Of a stretch of DNA of 64,000 nucleotides, positions 39,394 through 47,346 are shown one piece after another; the stretch's first letter is position 1, and every line of letters starts with the position of its first letter. The position numbers and the translations under genes are program-made. The notes beneath the pieces are model-generated. The model had not been told where the DNA came from. It made no database searches and saw nothing but the letters and a program-made list of their open reading frames with translations. The stretch covers positions 62,001-126,000 of the forward strand of contig JACJYC010000010.1 in NCBI GenBank assembly GCA_020636325.1. Direction: 5' to 3'. The DNA is from Lewinellaceae bacterium (GTDB lineage: Bacteria; Bacteroidota; Bacteroidia; Chitinophagales; Saprospiraceae).

Positions 39394-42162
39394 ATGAAAA
39401 AGATCCAAATAACCGGTTTATTGTTCATCATTCTTTGTTTCGGGGCTTCCGCGCAGCGCGCTCCGGGTTTGATCTGGAAAAAACATTTCGGCGGCAATAA
39501 AGCTGACCGGGCCCTTGATGTGGCTGCCGATTATACGGGCCGGATTGCAGTGGCGGCCTCCACCACCTCTCCGGCAGAGGGCGATAAGGCGGGGGCTTTC
39601 GGCGGGCAGGACGCCTTGTTCATGTTGCTGGACGCCGACGGGCAGGTCCGGAAGGAGACCCGGCTGGGCGGCAAAGGCAACGACCTGTTGAAATCGGTAG
39701 CGCCAACGTTCGACGGCGGGTTCATCCTGGCCGGCCGGACCACCTCCTCAGGTGCAGGCAAAACGGACGGCTGGCTGGTAAAGCTCGATGAAAACGGCGA
39801 CACCCTTTGGCAAAAGACCGCCGGATTCCACAGGAATGAGGAATTCAACGATATCGTCCAGACTGCCGACGGGGGCTTGCTGGCGGTAGGCTCCATTGAG
39901 CGGGCCGAAGGCAAGACCGACATGTGGGTGTATTGCGCCTATCCGGACGGCACGGTCCGCTGGCAGCAAACCTTCGGCAACCGGGGCGCCGACGAAGCCC
40001 GGGCCGTTGCCGAAACCCAGGACGGCCATATCGCCATTGCCGGGGTGACCTCCCAGGGAAAAGGCGGCCGAAACATCTGGTTGTTCATCATCGATAAAAA
40101 CGGCAAACCGCTCAACCATCATATTTTCGGCTCCCGCATGTATGAGGAAGTCAACGGCATCGTCGCAACCATGGACGGCGGCTTCGCACTTTCCGGATTT
40201 GCGAAAACAAATACGGAAAATGAGGGCCGGGGCATGAAAGACGCCTGGCTCATAAAAACCGCCGCTGACGGGGAGATGGTCTGGCAGACTACCGTCGGGG
40301 GCAGAAGTAACGATAGTGCCTTCGGTATGACCGAAACGACAGACGGCAGTCTGCTCCTAGTAGGTTATACCTTTTCCCATCTCATCGGCGCCAACACCTC
40401 GAACGCGCTGATCGCCAAGGTCGACTCCGCCGGGAAACTGATCTGGCAAACAGACGAATACGGGGGCAAAGCCGACGATGAGCTGACGGCGGCGGCGCTG
40501 TTGCCTGACGGCAGTTTCGTACTCGCCGGCACAACGGCTTCGCGGCAGGAAGAGGCCCGGGAGGAAGATATCTGGGTGATGCGGCTCAACCGGGAATACG
40601 ATTTCAACACCACCGTGCCCACGCAGCTGGCGATATCCGGCCTTCAACTGCTCGATAACGGCGACGGCATACTGGAAGAGGGAGAGGAAGCGTGGTTATC
40701 CATGACCGTAGAGAACAAGGGCCGGCAGGATGCCTACGACGCCGATCTCGTTATTCAGGAAACCGGGCAGAACAAGTTCCTCCAATTCGCCGGTTACCGG
40801 AAGATCGGCTTCCTGGCCCCAGGCCGGTCCCGCCGGGTGTTGATCCCGGTCAAAGCCCTGGAAGGGGTTGCCCCTGGCGACGCCGCATTCGAGGTATTCT
40901 GTACGGACGCCAGCCGGACCAGGACCCAGCCCGCTACTTTGAGTTTCACGCTGAAGCCCCTCAACCTGCCGTCCGATTACCTCGACATTCAATGGATGTG
41001 GCCGGCAGCCGGCAGTAAACCCGGCCGCGAGCTGCAGGTCGAGGTCAAACAGCCCGTGGTCTCCATCCGGGTGAGAACCCGCAGCGACCGCAAGCTCAAC
41101 AAAAGCCATTTTACCATCCTGCTGAACGGACAACCCTATAAAGTCGGGCAGAAAGCCGGCGAAGCCAACCTGGCCGACAAGGGCAAAACCCGGGATATTT
41201 TCACGTATGAATACGTCAACCAGGTCGAGCTGACTTTGGGAATGAATACCATTGAGGTGGTAGCGGAAAACGGGTCGAAAAAGGCCGTCACCCCGGCCAT
41301 CCGGGTGGAATACAGCAACAAGCCCAACCTGCACGTGCTGGCCGTCGGGATCGATCACGACGACCTGAAATACACCGCACGCGACGCCATGGATTTCGCC
41401 GCCAGTTTTGCCGGACAGGACGGCAAACTGTTCGATAAAGTATACATGACGGCCCTGGTGAGCGGCAGCAAGACCCGGTCCGGTGTTTTCCAGACCGACG
41501 GCGACGTGGTCAGGAAAGCGTTCCGCGACCTGCAGGACAAATACCAGTACACCATCTACGAACAGGACCTGCTGCTGGTCTTTGTTTCTTCCCACGGGAA
41601 GACGGTCAACAACGAATTCAAGATCATCCCGACGGATTTCGGGCTGACCGGCGAAAAAAGCCTGATCGATTACCGCCAGGACATCATTGACCAGCTCACT
41701 CCCCTGCCCTGCCGCAAACTCGTATTCATCGATGCCTGCCACAGCGGCAGCTTTGACCTGGATGAAGCTTCCGGCACGACCGTCGGCACGGAGGGGCAGG
41801 ACAATGCGCAGTCAAAGGCGCTCATCGGCCTGAGCGACGGATCGGCTTATGCCAGTACCCTGGCGTCGTGCCGGAGCGACGAATCGAGCTGGGAGGATGC
41901 GCGTTGGAACAACGGGGCGTTTACGGAGGCTATCCTCGGGGCATTTCACAACGAGCCTTTCCGGGACGGTCAAGGAGTGTTCTCGCCTACCGACGACGAC
42001 CGTACGCTCACCATCGGCGAACTCTACCGGTACATTTCCAGGCGGGTTCCGCAGATGCTGCTCGATGCCGGCAAACAGGGCGCGCAACACCCCTACCTGT
42101 CGCAGGAACAATACGCCAGGGTAAAGGATATACCGGTTTTTGAAGTGGGCGGCAATAATTGA
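39394..42162 (+). CDS. Secreted caspase-like (C14) protease with beta-propeller N-terminus
   Basis: The 922-residue protein has signal peptide (1-20, GASAQ). Residues 25-400 are repeats of about 50 residues (GG-x-DA-x-LMLLDADGQV, DGGFILAGRT, DGWLVKLDENGDTLWQK) predicting a beta-propeller. A CARDB/Ig-like segment follows (NNGDGILEEGEEAWLSMTVENKG replaced here by DNGDGILEEG). The caspase domain (about 645-910) has His734 in VFVSSHGK and Cys782 in FIDACHSGSFD, the His/Cys dyad, plus SAYASTLASCRSDESSWED near the substrate loop. Secretion of a caspase-like enzyme suggests an extracellular or periplasmic target. It is linked to the papain-like gene upstream. Confidence 0.85.
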   Translation: MKKIQITGLLFIILCFGASAQRAPGLIWKKHFGGNKADRALDVAADYTGRIAVAASTTSPAEGDKAGAFGGQDALFMLLDADGQVRKETRLGGKGNDLLKSVAPTFDGGFILAGRTTSSGAGKTDGWLVKLDENGDTLWQKTAGFHRNEEFNDIVQTADGGLLAVGSIERAEGKTDMWVYCAYPDGTVRWQQTFGNRGADEARAVAETQDGHIAIAGVTSQGKGGRNIWLFIIDKNGKPLNHHIFGSRMYEEVNGIVATMDGGFALSGFAKTNTENEGRGMKDAWLIKTAADGEMVWQTTVGGRSNDSAFGMTETTDGSLLLVGYTFSHLIGANTSNALIAKVDSAGKLIWQTDEYGGKADDELTAAALLPDGSFVLAGTTASRQEEAREEDIWVMRLNREYDFNTTVPTQLAISGLQLLDNGDGILEEGEEAWLSMTVENKGRQDAYDADLVIQETGQNKFLQFAGYRKIGFLAPGRSRRVLIPVKALEGVAPGDAAFEVFCTDASRTRTQPATLSFTLKPLNLPSDYLDIQWMWPAAGSKPGRELQVEVKQPVVSIRVRTRSDRKLNKSHFTILLNGQPYKVGQKAGEANLADKGKTRDIFTYEYVNQVELTLGMNTIEVVAENGSKKAVTPAIRVEYSNKPNLHVLAVGIDHDDLKYTARDAMDFAASFAGQDGKLFDKVYMTALVSGSKTRSGVFQTDGDVVRKAFRDLQDKYQYTIYEQDLLLVFVSSHGKTVNNEFKIIPTDFGLTGEKSLIDYRQDIIDQLTPLPCRKLVFIDACHSGSFDLDEASGTTVGTEGQDNAQSKALIGLSDGSAYASTLASCRSDESSWEDARWNNGAFTEAILGAFHNEPFRDGQGVFSPTDDDRTLTIGELYRYISRRVPQMLLDAGKQGAQHPYLSQEQYARVKDIPVFEVGGNN

Positions 42163-42196
42163 CTGAACTGGGCGAGGTCAAGGCTGCCCGCATAAT

Positions 42197-42234
42197 CATG
42201 CAGTTTTTCCGGCCGGCCCATGCCCCTAATTTTG
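42197..42234 (+). promoter_or_regulatory. Promoter of small helical gene (shared architecture)
   Basis: ATGCAGTTTT (42198-42207) is followed after 19 bp by TAATTTTG (42227-42234), a perfect TAnnTTTG. The block from 42187 to the final G (48 bp) has the same length as its counterpart at 37539-37586. Confidence 0.7.
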
Positions 42235-42278
42235 CCGCAGATTATTCAACGAACATTCAAAAAATCAAATTAAAGATC

Positions 42279-42908
42279 ATGAAAAAGGCACTTATCCTGT
42301 TATTTGTCAGTCTCGTTTCGATGCCGGCCGTATTTGCGCAAAGCAAGCGCGAACAGAAGATGCAGGCAGCCATTGATGCCCTGATGACCACGCAATTCGT
42401 ACAGAAATACAAGGAATACAAGGAATTGGTCGAATTGACGGGTTCCGATTTCAAGGCCATTTCGCCGAATTATGACAAAATGGAGGTGGACCGCATCCGG
42501 TTCAATTACGAAAGCAGTCGCGCGGCTTTCGACAAGATCCTTTCCGGAGTCAAAAAGGACCTGCTGGATAAGACAACCCGCGGATACATCGCTGAAAATG
42601 CCGACCGGTACACGCAATTCGTAGCCAGCGAGTTGGAGATGGCCATGAACAACTATCAGGAAAGCGTCATTTACAAGATCAACCTCCTGACCGGCCAGCA
42701 AACCGTGGGGTTCGGGATCACGGACCTCAAGCTGATCCTGGATCTGGTGTTCGACGTGGTGGGCGTGATCAGCAGCATCAACAAGGAGCTGGAGCGGATG
42801 AGCGAGGAGTACCTCGACGCCAATTTTACGAATTTGCTCAAGATCCGGTCGTGGGATGAACTGGGCATGGCGCCCGCAGCCGGCCAAATGAATACCTCGA
42901 GCAATTAA
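42279..42908 (+). CDS. Secreted helical protein of unknown function
   Basis: The protein (209 residues from ATG 42279) has signal peptide MKKALILLFVSLVSMPAVFAQ. The rest is helical: KMQAAIDALMTTQFVQKYKEYKELVEL, YESSRAAFDKILSGVKKDLLDK, and a hydrophobic stretch LKLILDLVFDVVGVISSINKEL (about 155-175) that could insert in a membrane. I do not recognise the family. It follows the caspase-like gene but has its own promoter with the same architecture as the papain-like gene, and a terminator follows, so it belongs to the same regulon but not the same transcript. Confidence 0.65.
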   Translation: MKKALILLFVSLVSMPAVFAQSKREQKMQAAIDALMTTQFVQKYKEYKELVELTGSDFKAISPNYDKMEVDRIRFNYESSRAAFDKILSGVKKDLLDKTTRGYIAENADRYTQFVASELEMAMNNYQESVIYKINLLTGQQTVGFGITDLKLILDLVFDVVGVISSINKELERMSEEYLDANFTNLLKIRSWDELGMAPAAGQMNTSSN

Positions 42909-42967
42909 GAGACGCTGTGTTAAGGACCGGTACGGATCAAAATATCTTTAAAAGGGAGTTGGCAATC

Positions 42968-43001
42968 ACCCGGCAGGTTTATTCTGCCGGGTTTGCTTTT
43001 T
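42968..43001 (+). terminator. Rho-independent terminator
   Basis: ACCCGGCAG (42968-42976) pairs perfectly with CTGCCGGGT (42984-42992), followed by TTGCTTTTT. It closes the protease/helical-protein region before the sensor-perforin modules. Confidence 0.82.
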
Positions 43002-43062
43002 GGGCACTTCGCAACGTTCCGTCCGGGGTTTCTTCCGGAACGAATAATTTCCTCAAAATTGC

Positions 43063-43070
43063 TATTTTTG
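43063..43070 (+). promoter_or_regulatory. Putative -7 element (TATTTTTG) for first HTCS gene
   Basis: TATTTTTG fits TAnnTTTG 44 bp before the first possible ATG (43114) and 110 bp before the preferred ATG (43180). No clear -33 box. Confidence 0.4.
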
Positions 43071-43179
43071 CTGCAAGACAGGTCGGATACCGCCCGGTTG
43101 AAGACCGCATCAGATGATGCCCGCAAATAAACACCAAGAGTTGCCGTCGTACCGATTAAAGTATTTAGCAGCAAACACT

Positions 43180-46100
43180 ATGAGGGGGCATTCCTGGTAC
43201 AACACAAAACTACTGCTTTCCCTGCTTTGCCTGACGGGGTTAGGGAGTAATTGCCTTTCCGGTCAATCGGACTATCGGATTGACAAATTCAATGCACAAA
43301 ACGGCCTGCAGGAAGACCACTGGGTGAGGAGTGTTCAGGTAGATTCCAGCGGGTTGATCTGGCTTTCCCTCAACAAGGGCGGATTGGCCTGTTTTGACGG
43401 CCAGCATTTCATTAATTATCCGTTGCCAAAGGAATGGGAAGCAACCGGCAGGCGCAGCGAGGTCTTCCGGCACCGGATTGACGGCCACAACAAGTTCTGG
43501 ATCCAATATTTCGACGCCATCGGTTTCTTCGATCCGCAAACGGGCGTTTATACCCTGCCGGAAACCCTGGGCGATATTCCGAATAAAGGCCTGGTAGGCA
43601 TGCAATGTACCCGCTCTGGCAGCATTTCCTTCAGGTCCATTGAGTATTTGTACATCGCCCGCCCCGGCAAAAACCCGGAAGTTGTCGGGATTTCGCCCGA
43701 TGTCGACCATACCGGAATCGGCGTTTACGGCGTCAGCGAGGACAGCAAGGGGGCGTTCTGGCTGGTCACCAATATCGGTTATTTCCATTATGCCCGCGGC
43801 TCAGAAACCCCGGAATTCCTGGGCTTCAACCACACGCCCGACAATCCGATCCCGCCCATTGACCGAGCGGACACCAAAACCGTCATGCTGCCATCGGGAT
43901 ATCTGTGGGATGTTTACGGCGACCAGCTCAGGAAAATCGACCCTGCCGGCAAGATCGTCGAATCCTACCGTTCCCAGGAGTACAAGTATTTATACGATGT
44001 CCTGGAAACGGGCGATATCCGCTGGTTTGCTACTTTTGACGGGTTGACCAAGCTCACATACCGCAAACACCGTTTCAAATCCTGGCTGGATGTGCCGTAC
44101 GACCTGATGAGCGGCCCGGTAACCGGGATCAGCTGCTACGGGATCCTGGAGGGTGAAGACGGCCGGATGATCATCACCACGGCCGTCCCCGATACCATCT
44201 TTGAGATCTTTCCGGACCAACCCGGCAAGGCGAAAGCCATCCCGATGCCCGGCGTCCATATGTACGGCTCGGGAACTGACCGGCAAGGCAGGATCTGGAT
44301 TACCTCCAACGGCGATCCCGGCTATTTTGACCGGTCGATGGCCGCTTATACCCGGTACCGGCGCGATAAACTGGGGCCGCATATCCTGAGCTACCTACAG
44401 CTCAGTAACGGCGAGATCTGGTTTGCAGGCGCCGAAGGGATTTACAAAATGGATTTTGAACAGGAAAAGCGGGTCCTGATCACGCCCGAGAACAAGTACT
44501 TTGTGTGGCAACTTCACCAAACATCCGACGGCGACCTGTGGGCAGCCACGCGTGACGGCATCCTCAGGCTTCGGGAGCAAAACGGCGCCTGGGAAATCAT
44601 CCGGCAATACAACAAAAGCAATACGCCGGGGTTGAAGGCCGAAGAGATCAAATCCATTCACGAACAAGGGGATTTCCTATGGTGCGGTTCGACCAACGGA
44701 CTGGTTCGCCTGAATAAGACCACCGGCGAGGCCTTTACCATTACCAAGCAGCTCGGATTGCCGGACGACCTTGTCTATTGCGCCATACCGGCTGAAGGCT
44801 ACCTCTGGGCGCCAACCAACAACGGGCTGGCCCGGATTACCTTGTCGTCCGTCATCGCCGGAGCGCCGGAACACCCGGAAATCGCCATCTTCAACATCGA
44901 CGACGGCCTGCCTCATTTTGAGTTCAACTCGCAGGCTTTTTTCCAGCGTAAAGACGGCAAAATCTGGTTGGGCACCCTCAACGGGGTCATCTGCTTCGAC
45001 CCCAAGGAAATGGCCAAAAGTAATCCGTCCGGTGACAAACCGGTCGTGCTCGTGGAATTCAGCAGGTACGATTCGCACGAAGGCGCTCCGGTGAGCGTCA
45101 ACATGCTGAACCCCGATCCCGCCAATCCGCTTATTCTGCGCCCCCGGGACCTTTACTTCACGGCGAGTTTTGCACTGCTCGACTACCAGAATCCAAAACT
45201 CAATCAATACAGTTACAAACTGGAAGGGTTCGACCCCGACTGGAACTATGCCGGCAACCAGAATACGCTGCGCTATACCAACCTCCCGGCCGGGAATTAC
45301 ACCCTAAGGATCCGGGGCGCCAACCCCAACGGCGCCTGGAGCGCCAAGGAGTCCGCCACAGAGATCCGCGTACTGCAGGTCTGGTATAAAACCTGGTGGG
45401 CCTGGGCGATCTATGTCCTTTCAGCCTCCGGCCTGTTCTGGTTGGTCTACAAGGTCCGGTTGCGCCAGGTCAGGCTGGCCTACGCCCTGGATATGGAACA
45501 CCAGCGCTCCGAAAACCTGAAATCGCAGGAGGCGTTCAAAAACCGGTTTTTCACCAATATCACCCATGAATTCCGCACCCCGCTGACGGTCATCCTGGGG
45601 ATTGCCGACCAACTTTCCGCCCATCGTCAGGCCCATTCAGCCGAACCCCGGCAAAACCAGCTCAAGCTGATCAAGCGGAACGGGGAAAACCTGCTTCGCC
45701 TCATCAACGAGATCCTTGACCTGGCCAAACTGGAGAGCAATTCCCTGAAAATGGAGTACATACAGGCCGATATCCTGCCCTACCTGAGGTATATCGCCGA
45801 AAGCCTCCATTCGCTGGCCAACGCCCAGAACATCCTCCTGCGCGTGGAAAGCAGCGAGTCCGGCATCGTCATGGATTACGACCCCGACCGGATCCTGCAG
45901 GTGGTGCACAACCTCCTGTCCAATGCCATCAAATTCACGCCGTCGGGCGGCAAGGTAACCCTTACGGCCGACCTGGTCCGCGACAAAGACCGGCCCTGGC
46001 TGAAATTAAGGGTTTCGGATACCGGCGTCGGGATACCGGAGGCGGAATTACCCCACATTTTTGAACGCTTTTTCCAGGCTTCCAATCAGGGAAATGCCCG

Positions 46101-47094
46101 GACCTCAGGCGCCGGCATCGGCCTTGAACTGACCCGCGAACTCGTCAGGGCCATGTCAGGGGAAATTGCCGCGGAAAGCCGGGCCGGCGCGGGAACCGTT
46201 TTCACGGTAACGCTTCCCGTCCGGAATGAGGCCGAACCTGGCGGGATGCGCGGATGGGAGGATGCGGGCCCCACTTCCGCAACGCCACAACTACACCAAT
46301 CAACAACCCCGCAACCCCACAATTCCCCCCATTTACTCCTGATCGAAGACAACCCCGATGTAGTCGAATACCTCGCCGCCTGCCTGGACGGCCAATACAA
46401 CCTGGATTTCGCTTATAACGGCCGTGCGGGGATCGAAAAAGCGCTTGAATCCATTCCGGACCTGGTCATTTCGGACGTAATGATGCCGGAAAAGGACGGC
46501 TTTGAGGTGTGCGACACCTTGAAGAACGACGAGCGCACCAGCCATATCCCCATTGTGCTGCTGACCGCCAAGGCGGACGTGGAAAGCCGGCTCGCCGGTC
46601 TGCGGCGCGGCGCGGACGCCTACCTCGCCAAACCCTTTCATCAGGAAGAACTTGAAATTATCCTGCAAAACCTGTTCGAAATCCGGAAGAAACTGCAAGC
46701 CAAATTCGGTGATCTGAGCCGGAATGCTGCTGAAACCGCCCCAAAGCCCACAGCAGCGGCGCCGGACCCCGAGGATCTCTTCCTGCAAAAATTGAGATCA
46801 AAAATAGAAAGCCGCCTGTCCGACGCCGGATTATCCGTTGACGACATCTGCCTGATGATGGGCATGAGCCATTCGGGCATCCACCGCAAGGTCACGGCGC
46901 TGACCGGGCGTTCGCTGGTGCTGTATGTGCGCGCCGTCCGGCTCAACAAGGCCCGGCAACTCTTGTCCGAAAGGCAGATGACCATCTCCGAGGTCGCTTA
47001 CGAAACCGGCTTCAACGACCCGAAGTTCTTCAGCCGGGTGTTTTCAGAGGAATTCGGCATCCCGCCAAGTCAATTCAAACAAAATTATAATTAA
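43180..47094 (+). CDS. Hybrid two-component sensor/AraC regulator (HTCS), module 1
   Basis: Starting at 43180 gives 1304 residues with signal peptide MRGHSWYNTKLLLSLLCLTG. A long periplasmic region of Reg_prop beta-propeller repeats (HWVRSVQVDSSGLIWLSLNKGGL, DGDLWAATRDGILRL, DGKIWLGTLNGVICF) is followed by a Y_Y_Y domain (SYKLEGFDPDWNYAG), one membrane helix (about 740-762), a HisKA/HATPase kinase (His796 in FFTNITHEFRTPLTV; N-box LLSNAIKF), a receiver with phosphoacceptor Asp1099 (VISDVMMPEKDG), and a C-terminal AraC-type HTH (ISEVAYETGFNDPKFFSRVF). HTCS proteins sense ligands, often glycans, and switch on neighbouring genes; here the next gene is the DM9-MACPF protein. ATG 43114 is an alternative start. 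Confidence 0.9.
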   Translation: MRGHSWYNTKLLLSLLCLTGLGSNCLSGQSDYRIDKFNAQNGLQEDHWVRSVQVDSSGLIWLSLNKGGLACFDGQHFINYPLPKEWEATGRRSEVFRHRIDGHNKFWIQYFDAIGFFDPQTGVYTLPETLGDIPNKGLVGMQCTRSGSISFRSIEYLYIARPGKNPEVVGISPDVDHTGIGVYGVSEDSKGAFWLVTNIGYFHYARGSETPEFLGFNHTPDNPIPPIDRADTKTVMLPSGYLWDVYGDQLRKIDPAGKIVESYRSQEYKYLYDVLETGDIRWFATFDGLTKLTYRKHRFKSWLDVPYDLMSGPVTGISCYGILEGEDGRMIITTAVPDTIFEIFPDQPGKAKAIPMPGVHMYGSGTDRQGRIWITSNGDPGYFDRSMAAYTRYRRDKLGPHILSYLQLSNGEIWFAGAEGIYKMDFEQEKRVLITPENKYFVWQLHQTSDGDLWAATRDGILRLREQNGAWEIIRQYNKSNTPGLKAEEIKSIHEQGDFLWCGSTNGLVRLNKTTGEAFTITKQLGLPDDLVYCAIPAEGYLWAPTNNGLARITLSSVIAGAPEHPEIAIFNIDDGLPHFEFNSQAFFQRKDGKIWLGTLNGVICFDPKEMAKSNPSGDKPVVLVEFSRYDSHEGAPVSVNMLNPDPANPLILRPRDLYFTASFALLDYQNPKLNQYSYKLEGFDPDWNYAGNQNTLRYTNLPAGNYTLRIRGANPNGAWSAKESATEIRVLQVWYKTWWAWAIYVLSASGLFWLVYKVRLRQVRLAYALDMEHQRSENLKSQEAFKNRFFTNITHEFRTPLTVILGIADQLSAHRQAHSAEPRQNQLKLIKRNGENLLRLINEILDLAKLESNSLKMEYIQADILPYLRYIAESLHSLANAQNILLRVESSESGIVMDYDPDRILQVVHNLLSNAIKFTPSGGKVTLTADLVRDKDRPWLKLRVSDTGVGIPEAELPHIFERFFQASNQGNARTSGAGIGLELTRELVRAMSGEIAAESRAGAGTVFTVTLPVRNEAEPGGMRGWEDAGPTSATPQLHQSTTPQPHNSPHLLLIEDNPDVVEYLAACLDGQYNLDFAYNGRAGIEKALESIPDLVISDVMMPEKDGFEVCDTLKNDERTSHIPIVLLTAKADVESRLAGLRRGADAYLAKPFHQEELEIILQNLFEIRKKLQAKFGDLSRNAAETAPKPTAAAPDPEDLFLQKLRSKIESRLSDAGLSVDDICLMMGMSHSGIHRKVTALTGRSLVLYVRAVRLNKARQLLSERQMTISEVAYETGFNDPKFFSRVFSEEFGIPPSQFKQNYN

Positions 47095-47155
47095 CTGAAT
47101 ATCAATTATTTAAAAATAAAATAATTCGCATTTCAATAATAATCCACCTTTTTGG

Positions 47156-47211
47156 CAGGATATTCCACCTGCCGGACAGGATACTCCAACCTTTTGACAG
47201 AATAGTGGGCC
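47156..47211 (+). promoter_or_regulatory. Three 21-bp-spaced direct repeats upstream of MACPF1
   Basis: CAGGATATTCCACC (47156), CAGGATACTCCAACC (47177) and CAGAATAGTGGGCC (47198) start exactly 21 bp apart, two helical turns, so they lie on one face of DNA. They sit upstream of CCCCCACATTTGCA (47229-47242), whose last part is near the -7 consensus and which recurs as CCCCCACTTTTGCA at 54871-54884. A regulator site, perhaps for the HTCS AraC domain, is plausible. Confidence 0.45.
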
Positions 47212-47346
47212 TGTTTTTGTCCGTCGGGCCCCCACATTTGCATCAGTTGCCGGGGCAGTCATAACAGCAACCGAACATCATCCTGCCCTGATGACCGTGC
47301 CGCCTGGCACTATCGCAATCCATTTATTCAAAAACCATTTAAAAAA

